Assembly: GCA_965226785.1 (NCBI GenBank)
Contig: CBDDEC010000003.1
Coordinates: 124,001 to 188,000 of the forward strand
DNA from: CBDDEC01 sp965226785
GTDB lineage: Bacteria > Chloroflexota > Dehalococcoidia > UBA2979
DNA length: 64,000 nucleotides
Direction: 5' to 3'
The notes under the pieces were generated by a model. That model made no database searches. It was not told the DNA's origin and saw nothing but the letters and a program-made list of their open reading frames with translations. Below are positions 1 to 9,194 of this stretch, one piece after another (position 1 is the stretch's first letter; the number at the start of each line of letters is the position of its first letter). The position numbers and the translations under genes are program-made.

Positions 1-655
1 AGATGCTCGACATCGGCTTCCTGCCCGACATCCGCCGCATCCTGGGACGGACGCCGAAGTGCCGGCAGACCTCGCTCTTCTCCGCGACCATGCCCACCTC
101 GATCCGCCGCCTGATCTGGCAGTTCATGGACGACCCGGAGACGGTCTCCGTCGATCCCGAACTCTCCACCGTCGAGTCGATCGAGCAGATTTACTACGAG
201 GTCGCGCACCGCGACAAGACCCGCGGCCTGCGCGAACTCGTCAAACGTGAGCTCAAGGGCCGCACACTCGTCTTCTGCAACACCCGTCGAGGCGTCGACC
301 GCCTCGCCGACCAGCTGCAGCACGATGGGATCGAGGTCGGTGCGCTCCACGGCGACATGGACCAGCGCCGCCGCGACCGCGTCGTCGACCACTTCCGCAA
401 GGGCGAGCTCGACATCCTGATCGCCACCAACGTCGCCGCTCGCGGCATCGACATCCCCGAGATCACCCACGTCGTCAACTTCGACATGCCGCAGAACGTC
501 GAGGAGTACATCCACCGCACCGGTCGCACGGCCGCGCTGGCCGCGACGGCAAGGCGATCACCTTCGTCTCCGAGTGGGACCTCGAGGGTTTTGACCCGCT
601 GCTCGAGCAGTTCGGCGAACAGCTCACCAAGGAAACGCTCAACCTCTACGGCTAG
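1..655 (+). CDS. DEAD-box ATP-dependent RNA helicase, C-terminal part, one frameshift
   Basis: The window opens inside the helicase, just after the DEAD motif (MLDIGFLPDI is the usual following segment). Motif III appears as SATMP near residue 28. The C-terminal RecA-like domain follows, with VFCNTRRGVD, ALHGDMDQRRRD, ATNVAARGIDIPEI and motif VI YIHRTGRTA. Known role of the family: ATP-driven remodelling of RNA or RNP, e.g. in ribosome assembly or decay. Right after motif VI the reading frame breaks at about 531: losing one base there turns the expected ARAGRDGKAITFVSEWD continuation into another frame. That continuation is legible and ends at the TAG at 653-655 (…KETLNLYG). A single-base sequence error or a real inactivating deletion are both possible; motifs up to VI are intact. 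Confidence 0.85.
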
Positions 656-703
656 CCGCGGGCGCGAGCGGGTACGATGCTGGGCGCAACGCTCGGGAGT
701 CCT

Positions 704-1447
704 GTGCCTACGCTGCTCCGCCTCGGCCTGCCCATCGCCCTGGTAGCCCTCGCCCTCGCCGCCGCGTGTGGTGGCGACGATGCGCCAGAGGCGACCTCGA
801 CCGTCGTGCCGGCGCCGACGATCCCGACCGCACCGTCACAGGTGCGGGACGATGGCGCCGGTCCGACCGCGCTCGCCCTCGGGCCGCGCTACAACGAAAC
901 CACGCTTGCGTTGCTGCCCGTGGCAGAGCCCTATGGCTTGCGCGAAGTCGTCGAAGCGATCGACGCGAACGAGACGTTCGAGGTGCGTCGGTTCGTCTCC
1001 GCGGGCTCGGACCAGCCGGTGGTCGTCGGCGTCTGCTCGCCGCGCGCACCGAACGGCGTGGTCTTGCAGACCCGCCACACCAGCGGCGCTGTCGCGACCC
1101 TGTTCGTCTGGGCCTACGAAGACACGAGCGCCATCGTCGAAGACTGGTTCACGGTGCAGGGGATGTTCCGCCCGCTGCCCCCACGTCCGATCGAAGACTT
1201 CAACACGCCTGGACCGCCAACACCCCCGCCCACACCTGAGGAGGGCGAGGAGCCCGAGCCGCCCGACCAAGAGAGCCTGTGCACCACCACATCGAGGGCA
1301 ACGGCCGGCATGATCGTCGCCCTCCGGCACGAGCACCTCGTCATCGTGTTGACCGAAGCGTCGCCCCACCCCGGTCCCATCTACACCAGCCCCGGCGCCA
1401 ACGACGAGCTGCTCGACTTGCTGCGCAGCCTCGAGGCGGCGCCCTGA
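704..1447 (+). CDS. Predicted lipoprotein of unknown function
   Basis: I do not recognise the family. The first about 22 residues form a lipoprotein signal: short n-region, hydrophobic stretch LPIALVALALA and lipobox AAAC followed by GG, so the mature protein should be anchored to the outer face of the membrane. A GTG at 704 is preferred over the ATG at 677 because GGGAG sits at 695-699 and this start gives a normal-length signal peptide. The mature part has a globular region with WAYED and VEDWFTVQG segments, then a Pro/Glu-rich linker (about residues 165-190) and a short C-terminal domain. The gene follows the helicase by about 50 bases on the same strand. Confidence 0.7.
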   Translation: MPTLLRLGLPIALVALALAAACGGDDAPEATSTVVPAPTIPTAPSQVRDDGAGPTALALGPRYNETTLALLPVAEPYGLREVVEAIDANETFEVRRFVSAGSDQPVVVGVCSPRAPNGVVLQTRHTSGAVATLFVWAYEDTSAIVEDWFTVQGMFRPLPPRPIEDFNTPGPPTPPPTPEEGEEPEPPDQESLCTTTSRATAGMIVALRHEHLVIVLTEASPHPGPIYTSPGANDELLDLLRSLEAAP

Positions 1448-1461
1448 GCCGAGCGCACCTG

Positions 1462-1512
1462 CACCACGCCGCGTCTGGCACCACGCCGCGTCTGGCACCC
1501 CGCCGCGTCTGG
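1462..1512. repeat. Three tandem copies of a 17-bp repeat
   Basis: The unit CACCACGCCGCGTCTGG occurs at 1462-1478 and 1479-1495, with a third copy (one A to C change) at 1496-1512. It lies in the 164-base gap between the lipoprotein and oxidoreductase genes. There is no obvious hairpin or operator symmetry, so it may simply be a slippage-prone minisatellite. Confidence 0.85.
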
Positions 1513-1611
1513 CGCCCTGCCCTGCCTCCGTGGCGGGCATACTCCGCTGGCCGCGACGGCGTAGCGCAGCGACATGGCTCGTGCACATCGGCGGCAGAAC
1601 CGGGAGTCATC

Positions 1612-2610
1612 ATGACCCGCAAGCTCTCCATCGGCGTCAACTGGGCCGGCGACTTCGACATCGATTCAATCATCGAACAGGCCAAGATCGCTGACGACTC
1701 GGGCGTCTACGCCCTCAACATCGCCGAGGCGTGGGGTCCCGATGCCCTCACACTGCTCGCGGTGCTGGCCCGCGAGACGCACTCGATCCAGCTCGGCACC
1801 TCGATCATCAACATCTTCTCGCGCACGCCCGGCGCCATGGCGCAGCACTTCGCGACGCTGGACCACCTCTCGGGCGGCCGCATGTTCATCGGCCTCGGCT
1901 CGTCCGGCCCGAACGTGATCGAGCACTTCCACGGCGTGAAGTTCAACCGCCCGCTCACGCGCATGAAGGAATACGTAGACATCATCAACACGCTGCTGGC
2001 CGGCGAACCGCTCAACTACCAGGGCAAGATCTTCCAGCTGGAGCGCGGCTTCACGCTGCGCTTCAACCCGCTGCGTGACCACATCCCGATCCACATCGCC
2101 TCGATCACCCCGAAGTCGCTGCAACAGACGGCCGCCATCGCCGACGGCTGGATCCCGATCTTCCTGCCGAAGGAGCAGTGGGCCTCCCAGGTCGACACCT
2201 TCCATGGCTACGTCGATGGTGCCGGCCGCGCCCGCGACGATGTCGTCGTGCGGAACCCCAGCGGTGTCAGCGTCACGGACGACCCGGAGCGCGCCCGCAT
2301 GGGCGCTGCCGGCAACGCCGCGTTCTACATCGCGCGCATGGGCGATTTCTACTACGAGCACTTCTCGCGCATGGGCTACGCCGACGAGGCGAATGCCGTC
2401 CGTCGCGCCTGGGCCGACGGCGGCTCCTCGGCTGGCGCCGAGGCGTTCCCGAAGGAGCTCGCCGAGCAGCTCGGCACCGCCGGCAGCGTCGAGGAGTGCA
2501 TCGACGCCATGGAGCAGGCGGAGGACGCCGGCTTCAACTGGCATTCGGTAAACGTCGCCGAACGCGACCCGAAGAAGCGCTCCGAGGTCTACCAGCAGCT
2601 CGCTGGCTAA
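1612..2610 (+). CDS. LLM-class (luciferase-like) flavin/F420-dependent oxidoreductase
   Basis: A 332-residue bacterial luciferase-like TIM-barrel protein. Recognisable blocks are EAWGPDALTLLAVLA near the N-terminus, QLGTSIINIFSRTPGAMAQ, LDHLSGGRMFIGLGSSGP, FNPLRDHIPIHIASITPKS and IADGWIPIFLP. They match the F420-dependent methylene-H4MPT-reductase-like subgroup of this superfamily, in which reduced F420 or FMN reduces or oxygenates diverse substrates. The substrate cannot be told from sequence. The start at 1612 is chosen because GGGAG lies at 1602-1606 and homology begins at MTRKLSIGVNWAG. A strong inverted repeat 25 bases after the stop probably ends transcription. Confidence 0.85.
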   Translation: MTRKLSIGVNWAGDFDIDSIIEQAKIADDSGVYALNIAEAWGPDALTLLAVLARETHSIQLGTSIINIFSRTPGAMAQHFATLDHLSGGRMFIGLGSSGPNVIEHFHGVKFNRPLTRMKEYVDIINTLLAGEPLNYQGKIFQLERGFTLRFNPLRDHIPIHIASITPKSLQQTAAIADGWIPIFLPKEQWASQVDTFHGYVDGAGRARDDVVVRNPSGVSVTDDPERARMGAAGNAAFYIARMGDFYYEHFSRMGYADEANAVRRAWADGGSSAGAEAFPKELAEQLGTAGSVEECIDAMEQAEDAGFNWHSVNVAERDPKKRSEVYQQLAG

Positions 2611-2634
2611 CCTCGACGCGCCGCTCACGCCTCG

Positions 2635-2658
2635 AAGGCCCCGCTAGCGCGGGGCCTT
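2635..2658 (+). terminator. Inverted repeat, likely transcription terminator
   Basis: A perfect 10-bp stem AAGGCCCCGC / GCGGGGCCTT with a 4-base loop lies between convergent genes ending at 2610 (+) and 2690 (-). The stem ends in TT then CT, so it could serve both strands. Confidence 0.75.
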
Positions 2659-2689
2659 CTGGCGTCCGAGGCTGGCGCATCCCTACTCG

Positions 2690-3190
2690 CTACGGCGGGT
2701 CCGGGATGAACCAGCGATCGTTGTCCTGCAGCAGCGCGCGGGCGTGGTTGATCTCGCCACCGTGGTAGAGGTCGTGCTGCACCATGATCGTCATTAGCCC
2801 CTCCGTGGGCGCCATCGAACCCCAGTGCGCCATGCGCGGCTGGTCGAGCTCTGCATCGTCCTCGAGCTCGTCGATCGCCGAGGTCAGATAGGCGTGCCCC
2901 TCGCGTAGCCACTCGCCCGCCGCCGTGGGTGTCGCGAGGCGTGCCCGTGGCGGCGTCGCCGGATCCTCGAGGTAGGCGAAGGAGGCGTCGCGGAACGCGT
3001 GGTTGGCGTACATGAACTTGAACATGCCGACGTGAGCAGTGAGATCCCGGATCGAGCGGTGACCGCCCTCGGGCAGCGCCTCCCACGAGGCTTCGTCGAC
3101 CGATCCGAGGTTGGCCAGCAGCGAGAAATCGCCGCCGTCGAAGCCGTCGTTCATCAGCCGCAGCAGCTGGTCGATGCGTGGTCGTGGCAT
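2690..3190 (-). CDS. DinB-superfamily protein
   Basis: A 166-residue protein with the four-helix DinB/YfiT layout: helix-rich N-terminus (RIDQLLRLMNDGF), a central RSIRDLTAHVGMFKF with His, and a C-terminal QHDLYHGGEINHARALL helix carrying further histidines. In this superfamily three His residues, one per helix, bind a metal (Zn or Ni). Members act as mycothiol/bacillithiol-dependent transferases, hydrolases or damage-induced proteins. Start at 3190 is supported by GGAGG a few bases upstream on the minus strand. The carboxyltransferase gene upstream on the same strand ends 38 bases before it, so co-transcription is possible. Confidence 0.75.
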   Translation of the reverse strand: MPRPRIDQLLRLMNDGFDGGDFSLLANLGSVDEASWEALPEGGHRSIRDLTAHVGMFKFMYANHAFRDASFAYLEDPATPPRARLATPTAAGEWLREGHAYLTSAIDELEDDAELDQPRMAHWGSMAPTEGLMTIMVQHDLYHGGEINHARALLQDNDRWFIPDPP

Positions 3191-3227
3191 GGCTGCCTCC
3201 ACTCCGGACCCGGAGGGCGAGGGCAGT

Positions 3228-4964
3228 CTAGCGCTTCGCCGGCTCCTCGATCGGCGTGTCCGAAGGCTCGGCGTCCGTCGCGTCCGCGGCCGTCTCCTCG
3301 TCGCCACCACGGCGCAGGCGGTCGCCGATAAACGACCGCGAGCGCCCGAGCGCATCGCCGAGTACCCCGCTGATGTTGCGCAGCGTCGAGGACTGTGGCG
3401 CGCGTTCGAGGCCGATGTCGCGAATCCGCTCCGCGCGTCGGCGGCGGCGCTGTTCGCCCTTGCCCTGCATCGCCTCCGCGACCGCCTGGCGCAGCGCCGG
3501 ACGCAGCAGGCGCACGGCGCTCTCCGGATCGGCGTGCGCTCCTCCCGCCGGCTCCGCCACCACGGCGTCGATCACGCCGAGCTCAAGCAGGTCGCCCGCG
3601 GCGACGCCCAGCGCCTCTGCCACCTCGGCAGCGCGATCGCGGTCGCGGAAGAGGATGGCCGCCGCGCCCTCGGGCGAGGTGATCGCGTACATCGCGTTTT
3701 GCTGCATCAGGATGCGGTCGGCCACGGTCAGCGCCAGCGCGCCGCCAGAACCGCCCTCGCCGATCACCACGGCGACGCTCGGTGTCGTCAGCGCCGCCAT
3801 CGAGGCGAGGCAGTCGCTGATCGAACCGGCGAGCCCGGTCGCCTCGTCTGCGATGCCATCGTGCGCACCGGGGGTGTCGACGAAGGTCACGAGCGGTAAC
3901 TGCAACCGCTCGGCGAGTCGCATCAGCCGCAGCGCCTTGCGGTACCCCGCCGGGCCCGCTCGTCCGTCGTGTCGGGCGCCCTCGAGGTCGAGGTCGCCGC
4001 GCTCCTGGCCGATCACGACGACGTTCGTGTCGCCGATGCGGGCGAGGCCGCCGACAATCGCCGGGTCGTCGCTGCCCGCACGGTCCCCGCGCAGCTCGAT
4101 GAAATCGTCGCTCAGCCCGTCGATGTACTCGAGCGCGCGAGGGCGTTCCGGATGCCGAGCGCGCTCGACGACGGCCCAGCCACGGTCCTGGGCGCGCACC
4201 TCGACGGCGGGCGGCAGGTCTACGGGATCGGCCGGCTCGCTCCGGGCCAACAATCGCGTGATGCGGATCAGCTGGTCGCGGAGCTGCTCACGAGGCAGCA
4301 CGAGGTCGATCAGCCCCACCTCGTGCAACTCCTCCGCTGTGAGCGCCTCGCGCGATTCGTCCGCGTCGTGGACGGCGCGCACGCGCGGGCCGGCGAAGCC
4401 GACCATTGCGCCGCGCTCCGCGAGCAGCACGTCCGCCTGCGAGGCGTACGAGGCGTAGACACCGCCCGTCGTGGGGTGCGCGAGCACGGTGACGAGGGGT
4501 GATCCGGCCTCGTGCATCCGCTGCGCCGCGGCGGCCGTCTTCGCCATCTGCAGCAGCGCGACCATCCCCTCCTGCATGCGCGCGCCGCCCGAGCACGTCA
4601 CGACCAGTAACGGCCAGCCGGCGTCCGCCGCCAGCTCCATCGCGTCGGCGATGCGTTCGCCCATCACGTAGCCCATCGAGCCGCCGATGAACGGGAAGTC
4701 GCTCACCGCCGCGACCACGCTGAGCCCGCCGATCACGGCGGTGCCGGTCACCACCGCCTCATCGCCACCGGAGCGCTCCCGCGCCTCGGCGAGGCGCTCC
4801 GTGTACGGGCGCGAGTCCTCGAAGCGCAGCGGGTCGGGTGTCGAGATCGCCTCGAACTGCTCGTCGAACGAGTCCGTGTCGAAGAGCAATGTGATCCACT
4901 CGCGCGCCGACAGCGGGTCGGCGGGGGCGGCTCCGGTCGCCGGATCGTGGCCGTTGGATGTCAT
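3228..4964 (-). CDS. Fused acetyl-CoA carboxylase carboxyltransferase (beta-alpha, AccD-AccA)
   Basis: One 578-residue protein carries both carboxyltransferase halves of acetyl-CoA carboxylase. These transfer CO2 from carboxybiotin to acetyl-CoA to make malonyl-CoA for fatty-acid synthesis. The beta-like half covers about residues 1-235 (GGLSVVAAVSDFPFIGGSMG, CSGGARMQEG, HPTTGGVYASYASQADV). The alpha-like half covers about 265-500 (ALEYIDGLSDDFIELRGDR, FVDTPGAHDG, IGEGGSGGALAL, MYAITSPEGAAAILF). The N-terminal four-Cys zinc ribbon typical of bacterial AccD is absent. The last 70 residues are basic then acidic (…EEPAKR) and resemble no known domain to me. Plant-type separate subunits and propionyl-CoA carboxylase chains have a different order, so a genuine D-A fusion is the best reading. 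Confidence 0.88.
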   Translation of the reverse strand: MTSNGHDPATGAAPADPLSAREWITLLFDTDSFDEQFEAISTPDPLRFEDSRPYTERLAEARERSGGDEAVVTGTAVIGGLSVVAAVSDFPFIGGSMGYVMGERIADAMELAADAGWPLLVVTCSGGARMQEGMVALLQMAKTAAAAQRMHEAGSPLVTVLAHPTTGGVYASYASQADVLLAERGAMVGFAGPRVRAVHDADESREALTAEELHEVGLIDLVLPREQLRDQLIRITRLLARSEPADPVDLPPAVEVRAQDRGWAVVERARHPERPRALEYIDGLSDDFIELRGDRAGSDDPAIVGGLARIGDTNVVVIGQERGDLDLEGARHDGRAGPAGYRKALRLMRLAERLQLPLVTFVDTPGAHDGIADEATGLAGSISDCLASMAALTTPSVAVVIGEGGSGGALALTVADRILMQQNAMYAITSPEGAAAILFRDRDRAAEVAEALGVAAGDLLELGVIDAVVAEPAGGAHADPESAVRLLRPALRQAVAEAMQGKGEQRRRRRAERIRDIGLERAPQSSTLRNISGVLGDALGRSRSFIGDRLRRGGDEETAADATDAEPSDTPIEEPAKR

Positions 4965-5079
4965 GTCACGACTCCCTGAGCTGGGATGACGGGTGGGGTG
5001 TCGTTATGTGCTGCCTTCAGTGTACGGCGACAGCCTCCGCTCCTCGTCAGGGATCACCCGCATCGCGACACCTCGGCGG

Positions 5080-5991
5080 CTACGCCCCACCTTCCGAGGT
5101 AGGTGCCGGCGGCGTGGCGAGGAAGCGCCGCATGGCATCGACCGTCTGGTCGAGCTGGTCGTGGTGCAGCCAGTGGCCCGCGTCAGCAACGACCTCGGTA
5201 CGGGAGTCGTCAAAGTAGTCGTCGAGGTGGTGCTCCCGAAACTCGGCGCGTTTGAAGTGCGACTCTGACCCGACCAGGTGCAGGACCGGGCACGTGACGC
5301 GCTGCCAGAACTCCGACATGTCCTCGCCTCGCACCTCGACGGGCGTACGGCCGCGGACCCAGGGGTCGAACTTCCACACGTAGCCACCATCGATGCCGTT
5401 CGTCCCCCACCGCGCGAGGTGCTCTGCCATGTCGCGCGAGAGATAGCGGTTCGCCGCCATCATCCGGTCACGCGCCGCCTCGATGGTCGGATAGACACGC
5501 GGCGTGTGCTGTTCGAACGAACGCGTGCGCGACACCCAGTCCTTGAAGCGGCCCGGGTCGAGGGGCAACGAGGGCTTCTCGTCCATGCGCGCGCCGGCGC
5601 CCTCGATCGCCACGATGCGCTCGAAGCGGTCGGGGAACGCCCCCGCCGTCAGCAGCGAGATGGCGCCACCGAACGAGTGCCCGACCACCGTCGCCCGCCC
5701 ACCAACGAGGTCGATCAGCGCCACGAGGTCGAGCGCATGCTCCGGCATGCCGTAGAGGCTACCCGTCGCCCACTCGGAATCGCCGTGCCCCCGCAGATCG
5801 CAGGCGATGACGTGATAATCGTCGCGGAACGCCTCGGCGATGCGATCCCAGGCGCGAGCGTGGTCGCGACCGCCGTGCACCAGCACGAGCGGCGGGTTCG
5901 CACCGTCGCCCCACGTCCAGTAGGAGAGCCGCAGCCGCTGGCTCTGGTAGTAGTGCTGCCAGGGTTCGCCCGCCACGACCACTCCTCGCAT
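5080..5991 (-). CDS. Alpha/beta-hydrolase
   Basis: A 303-residue alpha/beta-hydrolase fold enzyme. The oxyanion-hole block is VLVHGGRDHARAWD and the strand before the elbow is HVIACDLRGHGDSEW. The nucleophile elbow is VVGHSFGGA (Ser nucleophile) and the C-terminal acid/His region is LVGSESHFKR … DAGHWLHHDQ (catalytic His). Substrate is unknown; family members include esterases, epoxide hydrolases and C-C hydrolases. The ATG at 5991 is chosen because homology begins soon after it. The reading frame is open to 6192, but that extension has odd composition. The gene is divergent from the PAP2 gene, with the promoters presumably in 5992-6173. Confidence 0.82.
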   Translation of the reverse strand: MRGVVVAGEPWQHYYQSQRLRLSYWTWGDGANPPLVLVHGGRDHARAWDRIAEAFRDDYHVIACDLRGHGDSEWATGSLYGMPEHALDLVALIDLVGGRATVVGHSFGGAISLLTAGAFPDRFERIVAIEGAGARMDEKPSLPLDPGRFKDWVSRTRSFEQHTPRVYPTIEAARDRMMAANRYLSRDMAEHLARWGTNGIDGGYVWKFDPWVRGRTPVEVRGEDMSEFWQRVTCPVLHLVGSESHFKRAEFREHHLDDYFDDSRTEVVADAGHWLHHDQLDQTVDAMRRFLATPPAPTSEGGA

Positions 5992-6173
5992 CGCCTGCAC
6001 AAGGTCTGCCTGCGCCTCGTGAGCCCTCGGACGATAGCGGCCTCGCGCTCTCCCGTCAGCGCCGCAGCATAGGCCCGGAGCGCAGATCCACGCCCGGGGC
6101 TTTACAGACGTGATTACGATCGTGTGTACGAACGCCTGACAGGCGACCGAGGGAGGACTGAAGGAGCGCACAG

Positions 6174-7016
6174 GTGCCCGGGGACGCCCCACTGGTGCTG
6201 GCCGCCCTGCTGGCGGTCGTAGCCGTGACCGTTGCCATTTCGTTCTGGCGCGCGGAGCAGCGCCGCGTGCGCTTCGTGCGTGAGGCTGGCGTCATGCTCG
6301 GCGGCTACTTCGCCTACTTCGCCTACTTCGCGGTGCGCGGCGCCACCGAGGGTGACTACGCCGTCGCCCTCAAGCATGCGCACTGGATCGTCGACTTCGA
6401 ACGCGAGATCGGGCTCTGGATCGAGCCGAGTCTCCAGGCGCTCGTCATGGACATCGACCCGATCATCACCGCTGCGAACTGGGTCTACATCTGGGGCCAC
6501 TGGCCGGTGATCGGCGCGGTCGCGCTCTGGCTCTTTTTCCGCCGCCCGGAGCATTACGCGATCTACCGCAACGCCTTCCTGCTCTCCGGCGCGGTCGGGC
6601 TGCTGCTCTTCATGACGTTCCCCGCTGCGCCGCCACGCCTCGCCGACCTCGGGTTCACCGACACGGTGGTCAACAACTCGAACTTCTACCACCTGCTGCA
6701 GCCGCCCCAGCTGACGAACCAGTACGCGGCATTCCCCAGCCTCCACTTCGGGTGGAACCTGCTGATGGGCATCGCCATCCTCGAAACCACCAGGTGGCTG
6801 CCGGCCCGCATCTTCGCCGTGGTCCTGCCGCTGGCGATGCTGGCCGCGATCGTGCTCACCGCGAACCACTACTTGATCGACGGCGCCGCGGGCGCTGCCG
6901 TCGCGCTGCTCGGGCTCCTCGTGGCGAAGTACCTGCACCAGCACCCGCTCCGGAGCCAGCTCCCCGCCCTCACCGGGGAGGGCGTCCGCGGCCACCCCGA
7001 CCCCGGCGGCTCATAG
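6174..7016 (+). CDS. PAP2-type inositolphosphotransferase-like membrane protein
   Basis: A 280-residue integral membrane protein with about six hydrophobic helices. It shows the phosphatase/phosphotransferase signature of the Aur1/Ipt1-like PAP2_3 group: AAFPSLHFGW near residue 185 and a second His in NHYLIDGAAG near residue 235. These two histidines form the catalytic phosphohistidine/acid pair in the family. Such enzymes move or remove phosphate-linked headgroups of lipids; the actual lipid is unknown. The start is GTG at 6174, preceded by AAGGAG at 6161-6166. Confidence 0.8.
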   Translation: MPGDAPLVLAALLAVVAVTVAISFWRAEQRRVRFVREAGVMLGGYFAYFAYFAVRGATEGDYAVALKHAHWIVDFEREIGLWIEPSLQALVMDIDPIITAANWVYIWGHWPVIGAVALWLFFRRPEHYAIYRNAFLLSGAVGLLLFMTFPAAPPRLADLGFTDTVVNNSNFYHLLQPPQLTNQYAAFPSLHFGWNLLMGIAILETTRWLPARIFAVVLPLAMLAAIVLTANHYLIDGAAGAAVALLGLLVAKYLHQHPLRSQLPALTGEGVRGHPDPGGS

Positions 7017-7279
7017 CGCGTTGACGCGTCCTGACCGTGCGCTCCGTCACCGCGAATCTCCGCGTTTCGATCGGACGATCGTGATCGGCGGTCTCGCCTA
7101 CGGGCATCCCGACCGAGGCGGCATGCGCTACCTGCGCGAGGTTGCGATCATCCTCGCCGGCTCAAAGCCGAGGGCAGCCAACCGACCTCTGCTTCCTTGA
7201 CCCTCGCCCGACCCCTCCTTACCGTCCGCGCGTGAGTGAGCGCGGCCACAGCGACGACGACGCCAACGACCGAGGCGGC

Positions 7280-8893
7280 ATGACCGCCGAGGAACTGGCC
7301 GCTCTCCCGGACTACGTTCAAGGGCTCCTCGACCCCGCCGCCTACCCCGCTCCGCCGGAGCGCGTGGATCTGGTGCAGACGCACATCTCCTACGTCTTCC
7401 TCGCCGGCGACGTCGTGTACAAGACGAAGAAGCCCGTCGACTTCGGCTTCGTCAACCAGGTCGCGCTGGAACGTCGCGAAGCCCACTGCCACGCCGAGGT
7501 GGAGCTGAACCGCCGTCTCGCGCCTGATGTCTACCTCGGCGTGGTGCCCGTGGTCCGGCACGACGACGAGCGCTTCGAGGTCGAGGGCGACCCTTCGACC
7601 AGCGAGATCGTGGAGTGGGCCGTGAAGATGCGGCGGCTCCCCGACGACCGCACGCTCGACCGGCTCCTCGAACGCAACCAGGAGCCGATCGACATCCTCG
7701 AGCACCTCACGGAACGCCTCGTGCGCTTCCACTCGAAGGCTGAGGTCGTCGCCAACGACCGCGAGTTCGCTGGACTGCAGGCGGAACGGGCCTGGTGGGA
7801 GCGCGAACACAGCGAAGCCGCGCCGTTCATCGGCGACACCTGGGACGCCGAGCATGAGGCGCGTATGCGCGGCTTCGTCGAGCACGTCCTCGATGCGCAG
7901 GGCTCGCTCTTCGACGAGCGCCTCGCCGCCGGCCGCGTCGTCGACGGTCACGGCGACCTCCAGACGAAGCACGTCTATGTCCTCGGGCGAGGGCCGGAAG
8001 ACCTGGTGATCATCGACTGCATCGAGTTCACCGACTGGTTCCACTTCCGCTACGTCGATGTCGGCTACGACCTCGCCTTCCTCGCCATGGACCTCGAGGC
8101 GCAGGGACGTGGCGACCTCGGCGACGAGTTGTGCGGCCGCTACATCGCCGCCGCCGCCGATGAGACGCTGGGCGTGCTGCAGCCGCTCCATCGCGCCTTC
8201 CGCGCCTTCGTGCGAGGCAAGGTCGAGTCGCTCGGCGCACGCGCGCCGGAGGTACCCGCCGACCTCAGCGCCGCACTCGAGGCATCGGCGAAGCGCTACT
8301 TTGCGCTGGCCGCGGACTACCCTCGACGTGCCGTCGCGCCCTCGCTGGTCGTCATGACCGGCGTCAGCGGCACCGGCAAGTCCCTGATCGCCGCGACGTT
8401 CGCCGGACGCGCCGGCGCCGCCTTCGTCTCCTCCGACATCGTGCGCAAGGAACTGGCCCGCATCGACCCCCACCAGCCCGTCGACGACGCACTCCGAACC
8501 GGCCTCTACGCCCCCGAGATGTCGGCCCGCACGTACGAGGAGATGCGCCGCCGCGCTGCCGACCACCTCGCCGCCGGTCGCCCGGTGGTCCTGGACGCCA
8601 CGCACAGCCGCGCGATCGACCGCGGAGCCGCCGCCCGCGTGGCGCTCGACGCCGGCGTTCCGTTCCTCATCGTCGAGACCCGCCTCTCCGACGACGCCGC
8701 CCTCACCCGCATCCAGCGCCGCATGCGCGACCCCTACCGCACCTCCGACGCCACACCCGAAGTCTTCCACGAGCAGGTCCGCCGCTTCGACCCCGTGACC
8801 AGCGCCGAAGGCGCATCGCTCGCCCTCGACGCCTCGATCCCCGCTGCCGACCTCGCCGCAGAGATCACCGACGCGCTGCCCTCGGCGGGCTAG
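7280..8893 (+). CDS. Bifunctional aminoglycoside-phosphotransferase-like / P-loop kinase fusion
   Basis: A 537-residue two-domain protein. The N-terminal half resembles the phosphotransferase-like family COG2187 (HISYVFLAGDVVYKTKKPVDFGF; catalytic-loop-like VDGHGDLQTKHVY; IIDCIEFTDWFHFRYVDVGYDLAFL). The C-terminal third is a P-loop kinase of the zeta-toxin/gluconokinase type, with Walker A GVSGTGKS, then SSDIVRKELA and a VVLDATHSR block. This pairing is common in bacteria but its substrate is not established. The ATG at 7280 has GAGG just upstream; a GTG at 7232 would add 16 charged residues. No clear partner gene is adjacent. Confidence 0.8.
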   Translation: MTAEELAALPDYVQGLLDPAAYPAPPERVDLVQTHISYVFLAGDVVYKTKKPVDFGFVNQVALERREAHCHAEVELNRRLAPDVYLGVVPVVRHDDERFEVEGDPSTSEIVEWAVKMRRLPDDRTLDRLLERNQEPIDILEHLTERLVRFHSKAEVVANDREFAGLQAERAWWEREHSEAAPFIGDTWDAEHEARMRGFVEHVLDAQGSLFDERLAAGRVVDGHGDLQTKHVYVLGRGPEDLVIIDCIEFTDWFHFRYVDVGYDLAFLAMDLEAQGRGDLGDELCGRYIAAAADETLGVLQPLHRAFRAFVRGKVESLGARAPEVPADLSAALEASAKRYFALAADYPRRAVAPSLVVMTGVSGTGKSLIAATFAGRAGAAFVSSDIVRKELARIDPHQPVDDALRTGLYAPEMSARTYEEMRRRAADHLAAGRPVVLDATHSRAIDRGAAARVALDAGVPFLIVETRLSDDAALTRIQRRMRDPYRTSDATPEVFHEQVRRFDPVTSAEGASLALDASIPAADLAAEITDALPSAG

Positions 8894-9194
8894 CCCGCTC
8901 GACGTGCGCGAAGCGCCACGACCGATCGCCGAGACGAGCGTGGGCACATGAGGCGAGCCCGGGGCGCCCGAGACTCGGCGAGGCGCAAAGCGCCCTCGCT
9001 CCATGGGGAAGCAGGGGCGAAGCCCCCACGACCTCCGGGGGTGGGTGGGCGGGTTCCAAAGAGATCCAGCCGCGCGCAGCGGGTTCCTTGCTCCGCGCCC
9101 CCGCCACCCCTCGCCGCTGGAGCCCGCACGCGTGACGCGCTAGCCTCGCCTTGCCGCTCCGTCCGCGCGGAGACGCCCCGCCGAGGAGGCCACG
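8894..9194. other. Intergenic stretch, no gene seen
   Basis: This 301-base stretch separates two same-strand genes. No reading frame in it has convincing family similarity. It ends with the GAGGAGG ribosome binding site of the next gene. I see no clear terminator. Confidence 0.6.
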
